Source: Morchella semilibera (taxonomy: Eukaryota > Ascomycota > Pezizomycetes > Pezizales > Morchellaceae). Taken from it: a DNA stretch of 64,000 nt. The notes under the pieces were generated by a model, which was not told where the DNA came from, searched no databases, and saw only the letters and a program-made list of their open reading frames with translations. Of the stretch, positions 11,496 through 24,039 are shown piece by piece (position 1 is the stretch's first letter; each line of letters begins with the position of its first letter). The stretch spans positions 124,001 to 188,000 of the forward strand of contig CM018610.1 of assembly GCA_009192285.1 (NCBI GenBank). The letters run 5' to 3'. Made by a program: the position numbers and the translations under genes.

Positions 11496-14400
11496 ATGGA
11501 GAACTCCATTATCCCCATGTCGCCACTGCCTTCAGAGTCCCCGTTGGAGCCGGGAATTCCTGCGGCATCGCCGCTCGGTGAGGTCATCCTCTATACTCGC
11601 TACGCCTACCCACTCGCATTATTTGTCTTCTTTTTGTTCACACTCGCTTGGTGGGGAATCTCAACTTCCCAGTCAGCGAGACCCTCACCGCCGTCTGTCA
11701 ACGGAATCTACGAGAATGGTAGGAGGGCCCGCGATACTGGCGGAAACGACGGGCCTGGCTTCTTTGCCAGAGTCGCTGGACGCTTCCCCGGGGGGACACC
11801 GGCAAAGAGCAAGAGAGGATCGGACGACAAACTGACGCCGACGAGGAAGGCGGTATTCAATTGGCTACTGGTTGGGATTATCATGACCTTTGTTCTTAAC
11901 TCGGCGAGCGTGATCTTCCACGCGTTGACAACCCGTGGCTGGTGGGTTGGACAAGCCTACGTTGTAAGTTATCGAATAGCGATACATCATCACATTTTAG
12001 ACCGTAAAGGCTGACATGCGCCACACAGATTTGTACCATCTCCCTACTATTCATCTATGCGCTTATGCTCATCTCGCAAATCGATAACAATCTATACCCT
12101 ACGCTCCCTCACTTTGCGAGTTGGATTTTAGGCATCTGCGGAGAGTCCTTACTTCTTGGTGCCAAGCTCTATATATACGAAAAAGACCTGGACAGAAATA
12201 AGCCCAAAGATGGAGAGCTCGTAAATACGCTGAGAAAGAAGCACGGAATTTTCCTAGTGAACCACTGGGAGATTATCGATCTATCTATTGACGTCTTCCG
12301 TCTACTTCTGTTATTGCTTCTTGTTTTCTTGTACCTGATCCTTGTGATCGTGCCAAAGCCCAGAGCAGAGCCTACTGATTCTGAAGAATCTACACCTCTT
12401 TTAAGTGGCGCTGCTTCGCCAACCGGTTCCGCTGATTATGGCGCTAGCAAGACTAATGGAATGCCATCTCCGGATGAACCTGCGGGATGGGCTCGGAAGA
12501 TGACTCTTACTAAGCAGAGCTGGTGGGAGTATCTTCGTGGATACGCGATATTTTTTCCATATTTGTGGCCAAGCAAGAGTCGTAGACTACAACTCTTGAT
12601 GATCATCTGTTTTATCCTTGTTATTTTACAACGTGGGGTGAACGTTCTGGTACCACATCAACTTGGAAAGATAACAGACATTTTGGCTGGAGACGGCCAG
12701 AAGCAGCGTGAGTTTCCCTTTACACAACATTTAACATATCCAGAAATTAATATCGTTTTCAGGCCTACCATGGGAGCAAATTGTCTTGTATATCACCTAC
12801 CGCTTCCTTCAAGGGAATATGGGTGTTCTTGGCGCCCTCAGGAGCACACTATGGGTTCCGATTGGGCAATATTCATATCAAGCCCTATCAACATCCGCAT
12901 TCGAACACGTTCACTCGCTATCACTCGATTTCCATCTTGGCAAAAAGACTGGTGAAGTTTTGAGCGCTCTCAGCAAAGGGAATGCAATCAACAATTTTCT
13001 TGAGCAGGTTTCGTTTCAGGTTGTACCCATGCTCGTAGACTTGGGTGTAGCTATTGCATATTTCTTTTTTGAATTTGATGCGTAAGTTTTGCAATATAGC
13101 CCGAAGCTATGATTACTACTGACATACCCTAGATACTATGCGCTCATTGTTGCCATTGTAACTTTCTGCTACCTCTATATCACTGTCAGGATGGCTCAGT
13201 GGCGCGCGGATATTCGCCGTGAAATGGTCAACAAGTCACGGGAGGAAGATGCGGTCAAAAATGATTCCATGATTGCCTACGAAACTGTCAAATACTTTAA
13301 CGCTGAGGCATACGAATTTGGGCGCTATAGATCCGCCGTTAGGACCTACCAAAACGCAGAGAGGAAGGTCTTGCTTAGTCTCAATGTCATGAATATTACG
13401 CAGAATTTGGTCTTTACAATCGGGCTTGTTATTGCCTGTTTTTTGGCCGCATGGCAGGTTACCATGGGCGAAATCAGGGTTGGAAAATTTGTATCACTTT
13501 TAGCATATCTTGCACAGTTGCAAGGCCCGTTGAATTTCTTTGGGACATTTTACAGGAGCATCCAAAGCTCTATGATCAACTCTGAGAGGATGCTTGAGTT
13601 GGTAAGTGAAAACTTCAATCTTATATACTATACTAAGTCATTACTAATAAAAAAATGTAGTTCAAGGAGGAGCCAACGGTTGTAGATGCACCGGAAGCCA
13701 AGAAAATTAGCTCCTGCACCGGTGAGATCAACTTCAAAGATGTTCATTTCTCCTATGATCACCGAAAGCCAGCACTCCGCGGTCTTGATTTTGTCTGTAA
13801 GCCTGGGACCACAACTGCTCTTGTTGGGGAGAGTGGCGGTGGTAAAACAACAGTTTTAAGACTCCTGTTTAGGTTCTACAACATCCAACAGGGATCTATC
13901 ATGGTGGATGGACAGGATGTGCGCGGGATCACCATTGACTCTCTCCGTTCAAAGATCGGTGTTGTTCCTCAAGATACTGTGTTGTTCAACGAGTCCGTGA
14001 TGTACAACCTTAAGTACGCCAACCCCGATGCAACTGATGAAATGGTTTATGAAGCCTGTCGTGCCGCCAGCATTCATGACAAAATCATGAGTTTCCCTGA
14101 CGGCTACGAGACCAAGGTAGGAGAACGTGGGCTTCGGCTTTCCGGTGGCGAAAAGCAGCGCGTCGCAATTGCAAGAACAATTCTTAAGGACCCTAAAATT
14201 ATCCTTCTTGACGAGGCAACGGCTGCGTTGGATTCCGAAACAGAGCAAAATATTCAGGCAGCTCTTAAGGAACTTGCAAAGGGTCGAACAACTCTTGTTA
14301 TCGCACACCGTCTTTCAACTATCACGCAGGCAAACCAGATTCTGTGTCTACATGAAGGTAAAGTCATCGAAGCAGGAACCCACGAGGAGCTTCTTGCAAA

Positions 14401-15043
14401 GGGTGGAAGGTACGCTATGATGTGGCGTAAACAAATCCGCGCGGAGCTAAAGAAGGCAAAACTCGAGGAGACCGAATCCGAATCCGATGAGGTACAGCCC
14501 TTGGTTGACTTGGAGCCTTCCCAACCTTCTAAAGAGCCATCGATTTTTGAGGGATCCGGCTTTATTCCCGTACCAATACACGATCCGAGGGACCGATGCG
14601 GTGCTGTTGATGGGGTGGTACCACCAAGTATGTTAGATATCGAGCCAAGCCCTAGGAGGGTTGCTGCACTTGAACTGGGCATCCCTTCTACACCGCCAAG
14701 AGCACCAAGAGCGCCCACACGAGCATTGACAGACTCTGGGAATAATTCACCTGTCTCAGGAGGCAAAGGTAAAGAAAGGGAGGGTCTGAGAAGGAGTGGT
14801 AGTGCGATGTCAACTGCAAGCGGGGGGAAGTGGAGTGCAAAAGGACTCAGAAAGGCGTTGAGTATGAAGGGAAAAAACGTAACTCTTCACAAGAGGTCTG
14901 CGAGCAGTAGTGGACTACTTGAGAGGGCTGCTAGCAGTGGGGGTGGAGGCAGAAGATCTGGCGGTGGTGGTAGTGCTGCTGCTACTGATGTCGCTGGCGG
15001 TTCTTCTGAAGGATCGAGAGCCGGAGCTGATAAGACTGAATAA
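11496..15043 (+). CDS. hmt1: Hmt1-type half ABC transporter (vacuolar, heavy-metal tolerance)
   Basis: ABCB-type half transporter with an N-terminal TMD0, as in S. pombe Hmt1, a vacuolar-membrane exporter linked to phytochelatin/glutathione conjugates and cadmium tolerance. Exons 11496-11963, 12029-12707, 12763-13081, 13133-13601 and 13661-15043 give about 1105 residues. Five hydrophobic segments (near residues 33-55, 125-150, 156-176, 185-205 and 237-262) precede a core with six further helices. The nucleotide-binding domain is complete: Walker A GESGGGKTT (about 701), Q-loop GVVPQD, signature LSGGEKQR (about 805), Walker B IILLDEAT (about 826) and H-loop VIAHRL. ATG 11496 is the first in-frame ATG, within a CT-rich leader. 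Unusually, about 200 Ser/Gly/Arg-rich residues follow the nucleotide-binding domain; fission-yeast Hmt1 is shorter (about 830). The substrate is inferred, not shown. Confidence 0.9.
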
Positions 15044-18000
15044 TTAAACCCTACTGGTTGATCTTAAAAAACTAAAAACTATATAGGGGAAAGACACTTG
15101 ACATCTGAAGTCTCCTGTGGGTGGAGGAATTATGAAAATGATAATGAGTAAAACGTTGTTTTCTGCATATCTTTGTTCTTTTTGTCTTTACAGCCAGCCA
15201 GATCATCTATTTTCTTTTTCTCTTTTGCATTATCTCTCATGTTACATTCCTGCTGATGAATTTTCATCCAACCCAAGGGTATGATTATTATATTTGGTTT
15301 TCTGTATGGCGGAAGGAGGTGGTCAAGGGTTGGGAAGGGACTTTTTTTATTACGGCATATTATAAGAATACTATTCGGTTTTCTTATTCTTATCGATCCC
15401 TCATCCATCTGTTATTGTTTGACCCCTGTTTCCCCCCCCACCCTTTTTTTTATCATGAAGCGTTTTGTCTTTGTGTCTTTGCGTTCTTGCAAATCATCTA
15501 TGCGGGTTCTTTTTAGCAAGTTTTTCGGATTTTACAACTACGGTTTGATGCATAGGTATCTGTTTTATTTTCTTTTTTCAATAGCGAATCGATTCCCCTT
15601 GTTACTTTTCTTTTCTTGCTTTCAATTTTTCTTCCAAGTTTTTCTGAGCTGATTGATTCGATGGCGGGGGGAATGAAGAATGATTGACCGACCAGGGAGA
15701 GTCACTGTGATTTTTTCCGAACTTTTCTTTTGAATGGTGTGAATAAGATGACCGGAATCAATGGGCAATGGGTTTTACAATGATAATTTCCGAGGATTGG
15801 TAGAGTAGAATCAAACTTGATACTGGTATGCATGCTGCTGGGACGGAGTAGACATGAGCTAGTACCATGGTTCCGAGTATGCTATCCCGTCAGTACTTAT
15901 TCGAGAATGAGAACCGAACACGACACACTATCTGCAAATGCATCCTGGCGGGCAGTGGAGTTTTTTTTTTTTTTTTTATCCATTCAATTCAATCTGATTA
16001 ACTGTACGCGGGCTAGTTACTTGTAATAGTTGTTAGAGCTTGCTCGCCGTCAAGCTAGCTGATCGTCCCGGCGTCACGATGGACAGGAGTCATAATCTAT
16101 TGTAACTAGAGTATACTAGCATCCAGAAAGGGGCACCCGGGGTTAGTATCAGAACCCATTCAACTATTCAATTGGACGCTCGCGCTCACCTCGACTTCAG
16201 CATTCGACCAGTTGCCCGTCCCCGGCCCCAGATTATCTTCTCTCCCGTTGACGGTTCTTTGCAGAATCCATGTAACTATAGCTTATTCATGTTCCCGATC
16301 TTTTTCGATCTGGTTATGAGAGATGCGTTGCAGACATAAAAACAAAAACAAATGATGGGCCCCTGGCCCCTTTGAAAAGTGTGTCTGCTGCCATCTTCCC
16401 TCATTTTTTTTTTCTTTCACATTTACCGCCGTCACATTAACTCTGAGTGAAAAGTGAAATGTTTCCTCTGTTTGTATTCAATCCTAAACTGCCGCGTAGC
16501 TCTGTGATTGAGCCGATTTGTCTGTATTATATGAATATATAGGATAGCTTGTTTCAAGCATATTCATTGGATGGACGCAAGCCTACTTCCCCAGCCGCCG
16601 CTAAACCGACCAATGGAAATATCAGAATATGGTATGCGGCAAATATGTGTAAATATTTTTGCTTCCCTCCCCTTCTCCATCACTTTTTTTTTTCTTCTTT
16701 TGGCAGGCGGCTGGTGTGAGTTGAGATCCAGACGTAGCGCGATTATCCGCGATGTACGCAGGGCTATCGGTTCGGGCCGCCGCGCCTATGGCGAGAGCTG
16801 GGACACTCAGTTTACGCGCAACCAAGCAAACAGAAGAATCGAGTCTTAGAGTGCCCATGTACATAGTCATGTACCTACTTAGCGTGATGAGAGGGGGCCC
16901 AGGCTGAAACGTACTAGTTACTGATGTACCCGTGATAGGTTGTACTCGTGATAGATACATAAGCCAATCTGCGCTTCCATGACTATGAGCTCGAGTGCGA
17001 TGCAACCTGTTCATCCAATCAACATGCTTCATGCATTCTCTTCCTGCCCCGAGGACGAGAAATTATGTAGTCAGTATGTGATTGTACAGTTGTCACTAAA
17101 CCCCAAAATACCAATTTAGACTCCAACTGTTCATTACCTCAGTACATCCGTGTGGGGAAGAAAGGTATCAGTGCTCCAAGTAGAGTATACGAACCTATCA
17201 CTGGAATGATCCAGTGTTGTCGTGTGGCAATAATAAGCTATGGCCTTTGCAGTCAGCCAACTCATAGTGAATCTAAAGTAGTGCGGGGTGGTGGTGGACT
17301 GACACCGGTTTAGGAACGAATTTTTATGCAATATGCAACGTTCATGTGACGGAAACGATCACTTGAATTTCGAAAGGAGTGCTTCACAATTCGTAGAAGC
17401 AATAAAAAAAAACGAGTCCAATTATTTATTGGCGTGCCTATAAGCCTACGATTAGCAGTAGCACCACCCTCATCCAACGCAACAGCCCCACCCCCTCATT
17501 TTGAGCCTTTGTCTCCTCTCTTCTCATTTCGTTCCTCCCAGCGGAATGTCTTGCCATCTCTTGCTCTTGCATCTCATCTTTTATGTATCATCAGTGTCTT
17601 CGGCACACCCGCTGTATCATATCTGCCTACCTGCCACCGATTCATCGAACCGGGTCAAGAAAAGAAAGGGAAAATCCGAATACCTAACGTTGCTTATCCG
17701 GCAATAACTTTAATTCGTGCCTGCGCCAGTTAGGCGGCTTGCCATAGCCAAAGGCTCCACGCCCTCTCAGTTTCTTCTATCTTCATCTGCTATCATATCA
17801 GTTGTTCAAATATCTCATACTTACCACACCGCCTTGAATGTGTACGTATATGTAAGTACACGTGGCCCAAATCTCCGTCTATCTACTAAGAAAACCTTCC
17901 CCTGTTCCAATCATCGGTTGGTTCTTTAATTTGATTGGGCTCGTCAATATGTACAGCTCAATCTCACAACTCAGATTAATTATTCCCTGTCAAAGTATCA

Positions 18001-20593
18001 ACTAATTCCTCATACCGATCCAAGATCCAAAGAGAAAAACTTACTATTGGGACACGATAGATTGGAGCAAGGACTAAGGGTAGGATATAATTTTGTTCGA
18101 GTAGGAAGTTACGGGTAGCTCAAGCATAAACCACACTGAAAGAATGTGCCGAGGTGAATGACGCGTAATTAATGGTAGACTACATAGCCGTGTACATTAA
18201 CGCTAAAAGAAAAATAGGACTGTTGCAGTTATTCAATTACCATGCCGGTCTTACTAACACCGTAAGTTTAGACTTTATCTTTGTAAGGGATAATACTTCC
18301 TAACCTTTGTCGCCAGAATTATTTATTGTATTTCTTAAGCAGAATATTCCGCAATTTTGTGGACGAGTGATAATTTATGACTATGTTGGTCTAGGCGGGC
18401 AGGCGAACTATGCCAAGGCACACGTGAAAGACCAATACAGACGTATGGAGGAAACGGCATGAAGTAAGCTACCATAAGATAGTACTGAAAACGGTCGGTT
18501 TTGCAGAGTGGCATTAATAACTGGTGCTGAATCACAGAACATCACCCGGGAAGTCGCAATAGTATAAGTGCAACCGGGTCAACACTCCCGATGTAAAATG
18601 GCGAGGGCAAGAGGCATTAATTTTCAAAATGAAAGGCGGCGGCGGCGTCGAATCTATGTAATATAATAGGCATACCAGTTGACGCACGATGCGATGAGCA
18701 TGAGGCGTCTTTGAGGGGCTCTGCACCCATGTTTGCGGAGCATAGATGGCGCACCCTGTAAAGCTTAGTTGGTGGTGATTGCGGGTCACTACTCCGGTTT
18801 AGGAAGGAAGGCAGCTCACCACATAACTTTTTATTTTTATTTTTATTTAGCGACGACAAGCATCCTGAAGCGGGAAAGGGGTTAGTTGCTTACATGTGTC
18901 CAGGGAGGGCCCACGGTAACCTCAGCCGAGGATCGAGAGAAGGATTCTCTCGACTAGACTACATGTACCCATCCATGAATAGATATACGCATCTAACGAA
19001 AGCAACCCTATTCCTAATCCCGTTAATTTTGGGGGGAGTCAATTGTAAATTCTGGGTTTAACACTAACGTTATGAAACACAACAAACTCACGTTCTTGTT
19101 AAGGAATGCAAAGCTAGACGAGCCTCACAGGGCGACTTCACCAACGATTCCTGAGACTAGCTCCCGTGCAAAAGCCCTTTTCTGAAACCCACACATTCCA
19201 TCCCTATTTGTGCTATTGATCACAATATTGACTGCTCCAGTAACCGTGTGACATTCTCGCAGCAATCGTAACTAAGCCAATATCTTTTGATTGAATTGAT
19301 AGTATATATGTGGTTGAATTATCATAAGGATGAGTAAGTTATTAACGTTCATCTGCTGACAGGCCATACGGCACGGGTATTGATTGCAAAGCCGCAATAA
19401 TCTCTTCGGGTTTTAAAATCGTGATGTTGCAGGTTTGCGTGACCCACAATTCTTGTACATACCTCAATAAAGCCACCTAGGTGGTAAGGTGCTTCTTCAT
19501 CGAACAAGGGCCACCATGCGACCACGGGGCTACATGCACTTGAAAACGAAAAGAAAAGTGATCTTCAACTTTTGCAGGCAGCGTGCGCATAGCCAGATGT
19601 CCTCATCGGAATCATCGGAGTCAATTGAACTCGTTGTACAGAATTCATATGATTTTAATAGCCTTGACACCCCACCAATGGAAAAGTATATATCGTTTCC
19701 CAGTTTGGCGTATTAACCAAAATCTATCCAGCCACAGATGAACAACCTGTTGTCGTTCCTATTGATGTCTAACCGAGCCAATCGAAACCAAAATTAGGCG
19801 CCCTGTCAACGGTTGTTTAGACCTATTGGGCTTAGTTTTGTGTGTGACCATCAACGAGTGAACAGGGTTGGGCGCTTCCATTCAAATTTAGAAACCGCAC
19901 CGGAAAGCCCATCTCTGCGTTTTACTGGCTGATCTCAGTGTCTGGAGAGTAGAATACCTACAATGGGGGATTAAGCTGTGCCATGCGTGTGCTCACATCA
20001 TAAAGAGGCCTCCCCCGCCATGGGAACCTATGATGCTCTCGCTTTGGTATATTTTCCGAGATACTATCCCCTTCGAACATTCAGAGTTGATCTCGAACGA
20101 ACGAGCCTCTTTTCGGCTGCTCTGGGATCAATTATTCTGGTTGGAGACAATATTACGATATCAGTCCCCGGTTACGACTACTTCGTTCAATTGTAGCTAC
20201 GACGCATTTAACCGCGTCTTTGAAGCATAGGAAGGATATACTGTGCATCAGCAGCGAGGAGAGTATTCAAGGGAAGCGGCCGGTTTTTACTACCTGCGAC
20301 TAGTGCAACTAGAGGTTGTTAAGCTTGGTGGATTGAAAGGTCGACGGCAAGACAACACACCAAGGAATCGACAGCGCCCAGTTGTTTGAGCTGGTTTAGT
20401 TAGAATAATCAAAGGTATATTTAACTTTCTTTTATTCGTTGTTGCTGGCAAGGATGTAAGGCTGGGCCGAGGTTGTCCAATTCGGTTTGGATGGAAATGA
20501 TAGTTTGAGTCAGAAAGAAAAAAGCGGCTCAGACCTCAGTTGTGTTTACTTGGAGCTGTTTTTCTAACTGGACGATTTCGACCAGCTTAGGTT
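15044..20593. other. 5.5-kb intergenic spacer
   Basis: I recognise no gene on either strand; the ORFs are short and lack family motifs. Contents include T-rich stretches at 15340-15650, a poly(T) run of about 18 at 15960-15977, another T-run near 16686, and TTTTTATTTTTATTTTTATTTA at about 18829-18849. The last few hundred bases before 20594 presumably carry the promoter of the CFEM gene. Confidence 0.5.
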
Positions 20594-22339
20594 ATGTCGC
20601 CCTTATTACCAAAATCATCATTTCTATTCGTCATTCTTTTTGCGGTATTCTGTATCGTCCCATTCACAACAGCCCTACCTGGAGGATTGCGACCGCGGGA
20701 GAATAAACTACCAGACTTTCTCTCCTTTATTCCAAACTGCGCGGGAAAATGCACAGCAGAGAAAATTGCGGCTGTAGGTTGCCAGGATCAAGCATGTCTC
20801 TGCGACTCACCAAATTTTCAGAATTCTCTCTGGTCATGTATTGACGGGAACTGTGGTGGTCCAACATCACAAGAACACATGGAAACGGAGAGCACGGTTA
20901 AGAGTCTGTGCAAATCGAGACACACCACGGCCTCAGTGACCGCGACTTCTACTAGCTCAACGTCGTCGCAGGTGACTTCTGCCAGGGGTTCTTCCGGATC
21001 GGCGGCTGAGACTTCTACAGCTTCGAGATCATCCCAAAAGGCTTCCCCTACAGCCCAGATCTCAACAACTCCTACAGCTGCAGCTGATGACCCCCTTGCC
21101 GCCACCATTGTTACTGAGGATACCACTGTCTCCGATGGCGCCACTATTCCCGCGAGTACGGCTGCAACTAAGAAAGAAAAACCTGTGTTGTCAACCCCGG
21201 CAATTGTTGGGATCTCCATCGGCGCATTCTGCTTAACAGCAGCAGTGATTGGAGCCTGTATCTTCTGTGTGTGTAGAAAGAACCATAGAAAACAGGCCCA
21301 GTCGCTCGAGCCCCATGCTCCTCGCGGCGGAGCTGCCATTAGTGGGGACAAAGAGAATATCGGGTATGGCGGATGGATTTCCATAGACCACAGTAACAAT
21401 ACCGGTGGCTATTACTCAAATCACGGGGTAACACCGATCAACACGGACGTGGCAAAAGAGAAGCCTAATACTCATAATGGCCTGAATATCTCTCCCATCT
21501 CCCCAGTCAGCCCCACGATCCATCGAGGGTTCGAATTCGGGGAGTCTATACAGCAACAAGGCCAACCTGTTGAATCACGGAAAATTATGGAAAACCCGCA
21601 TCAATTTATACCGCCAGCAATGGTATACACACCTCCAAGCCCCATCGGATCTGTGGACCGGACATCAGATTCAGTCATCTTGCCTTCACCTGCCCAGAAT
21701 AGAATACTCTCCTCAGACTTCTCTGTCCATTCTTACGACGGTTATCCGGGCATAGCGATTTCCACAGATTCCCCAGAGAATTTTCAGGTGTCCTCAAATC
21801 AAAACACGTGCTCCTCGGCTTCTGAGAAGCGTTCTGATCATCCCAGTGACCCGCTCATCTCAGCAATCACTCCATCTGAATACACTCCATCGCATCCAGT
21901 ATCGGAAAGCTCCGCCAGCACTAGATCATCGATACTCTCAACTCAGGGCCCACCAGCTACGGGTATCTCTCGATCGGATACACTAGCGTGGAGGCGTGAG
22001 CTGGATGAGGCCGCGGGACGCGCATTAACGCGTGTGCTGCATTCCGAGCAGAGCATCAATGAGGAGATGGATGAGGCGAAGCGGCGAAAAAGCAGTATTC
22101 CAGGTCTGAATAGGTTCTCTAGGAGGCTGAGCCGAGATCGCAGGGCGGACGAGGAGAATAGCTTGGTCGGAGGCGAAAAAAGCACCAGCTTTTGGGGCGG
22201 GTTCGGTTCTAAGGGTAGCCGTACAAGTCGTACAAGTCCAGCTAAAAATTTGGGGTTCATGAACCGACGTTCGAGCAGCAATGCCAGTGGGGGTAGCAAA
22301 CGTTCAATAATTCCAGAACGAGGGGGTGACATTAATTAA
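20594..22339 (+). CDS. CFEM-domain single-pass membrane protein
   Basis: Intronless gene for a 581-residue cell-surface protein. Residues 1-27 form a signal peptide (hydrophobic FLFVILFAVFCIVPF, then TTALP). Residues about 40-109 are a CFEM domain with all eight cysteines in order: NCAGKC, GCQDQACLC, SC, NC and a final LC. CFEM domains are fungal-specific and some bind haem. A Ser/Thr-rich, probably O-glycosylated stalk (about 113-195) leads to one transmembrane segment at about 203-227 (IVGISIGAFCLTAAVIGACI), followed by basic residues RKNHRK and a long disordered tail rich in Ser/Pro with basic repeats near the end. There is no GPI-anchor pattern at the C-terminus. The layout suits a cell-wall-facing receptor or anchor; the ligand is unknown. 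Confidence 0.85.
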   Translation: MSPLLPKSSFLFVILFAVFCIVPFTTALPGGLRPRENKLPDFLSFIPNCAGKCTAEKIAAVGCQDQACLCDSPNFQNSLWSCIDGNCGGPTSQEHMETESTVKSLCKSRHTTASVTATSTSSTSSQVTSARGSSGSAAETSTASRSSQKASPTAQISTTPTAAADDPLAATIVTEDTTVSDGATIPASTAATKKEKPVLSTPAIVGISIGAFCLTAAVIGACIFCVCRKNHRKQAQSLEPHAPRGGAAISGDKENIGYGGWISIDHSNNTGGYYSNHGVTPINTDVAKEKPNTHNGLNISPISPVSPTIHRGFEFGESIQQQGQPVESRKIMENPHQFIPPAMVYTPPSPIGSVDRTSDSVILPSPAQNRILSSDFSVHSYDGYPGIAISTDSPENFQVSSNQNTCSSASEKRSDHPSDPLISAITPSEYTPSHPVSESSASTRSSILSTQGPPATGISRSDTLAWRRELDEAAGRALTRVLHSEQSINEEMDEAKRRKSSIPGLNRFSRRLSRDRRADEENSLVGGEKSTSFWGGFGSKGSRTSRTSPAKNLGFMNRRSSSNASGGSKRSIIPERGGDIN

Positions 22340-24039
22340 TAATGCGAATAGCCGCAACTGTAAATGATAATGGTCCTGTACTCATCAGTATTTCTGTATA
22401 TTGCGCGTGAACACTTGTAAGATAGAATGATAGAGGGGTCTAAAAAATTATTACATTTGAGCTATTATCTTACCACATGAATTATCTCATAGCCGTTGTT
22501 TGAGCCTCAGCTTCACTTCTTTTTGCTTTTGTCAGATGTTGTGGAACATTGATTGGGTGTAGTAGTAACTGGCGGGGGCTTTTTGCGTGGTTACCGCGTA
22601 TGACTGCGCCCTCCAAACATCTGCCTGATGATGAAATGCCAGAGATGCTTTTGTTTCGCAGGCTGAGCCGAAACACTAGTAGGTTACATTAGGATAAATT
22701 TATTCAGATGGCGATGAGATAGATGGGTGGGTGGAGGTGCAACGTGCAGTTCAGTTCAGTCAGCTGCGGCAAGTGCCTCCCGCACCAGAGATACTCTAAG
22801 TGAACTTGTACCATTAAACTGATACCATTTATTTTCGTCCAATCGAGAGGTAATAGTTGGCCGTTAAATTTTTGTGTTCTACGCCTCAGGAACGGCAAGT
22901 ACATGTAATGACGCTAGTCTGTACCATACCCTGTTGTAGAATACACATTTATCAGAACATTAGCACATGTAGGTACATGTATCGTAGACATAAACATTGT
23001 CAACATGCAGCTGAATCATTGCCAGTTTCGAGAAACTAGCCGTATGTATCAGGAGGCATTCGTTAGGATTTCGATATAGGTTCTGGAAATCTAACTAGCA
23101 TGCCCGGAATCAGGCCGTATCGAGTATGCATCTGAAGCGAGTTGTGTCAGGCCCTCATACAGCAAGAATCTACCGTGAAGATGCCGGCACGTTCGTTGCC
23201 TGGTGATGCACACCGTTTTTGCTGCGCATGCACACCATTGATTGAAGCTTTCGGGAAGGAAAAAAAATTTCTCCCAAAACTAAAAATTTATCGTTTATTT
23301 TTCAGAAGAAAAAAAGTTTCGCTGCAGGCCTAGGTATGGTTTGGTTTTTTTTTCACCGCTCTATGCCACGTCTCTCCCATACCGCGTACTGATGACCCGT
23401 CTGGTTTCCATGGGTAGCACATTCCACATAGCCAGTACATACGATCATATGGAGGGTGTTTATTTACCCACTAGCTAGTCCTGGAGGCTGCGCAGGTGAG
23501 CTACAGGTTACGCAGTTACTGGGTTATGCAAAATTATTTTGTGTACATGTATGTGCATCGAGTCTATATCGAGTACGTACGTGTCAAAATTGAGGGAAGG
23601 AAAAAAGGAATTTTTTTAACAGCCAACGTCGGTCGAATGGCTTCGCAGCAGTACCCCTTTACCTTCCTATAGGTGAAGTCATGATCAGTGTTGAGAATCA
23701 GTCGAGGCTAACCAGACGCTAGCGCACCCTAAGATCTGAGCACTAGATTCATAGTAGCTTTGAAACAATAAACATCTTCTCTCCTTTAAAGTCTTTTAAG
23801 TGACCCCTTGAATTAATTGCTTTCTTCATACTCCCTTTTCACACTCATCACACAAGGATCAGAGCGTACGTATTCTTCCCTTGCAACGTCTCTTCTTCTT
23901 CACAAGTACAAGACCTTGCCCATTCCCGTTTAGCCATTCCTGGCTGAAATCAGAAATCTCCCCTAGGAACCATCCTGATAGTGGTTCGCAAAGAGAGGCT
24001 ATCACCGAATTCACGGCCATAATCTCCAGTTAACCAGTA
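22340..24039. other. Intergenic spacer with GTACATGTA motifs
   Basis: No gene seen. The 9-mer GTACATGTA occurs at 22899-22907, 22973-22981 and 23543-23551. Short A- and T-runs lie at 23262-23272 and 23343-23355. The 3' end (23780-24039) is pyrimidine-leaning and probably holds the promoter and leader of the AAA+ ATPase gene. Confidence 0.5.

Noticed and set aside
20818-21399. 193-codon antisense frame over the CFEM gene
   Set aside because: Shadow frame; the plus strand has a signal peptide, eight CFEM cysteines and a membrane helix.
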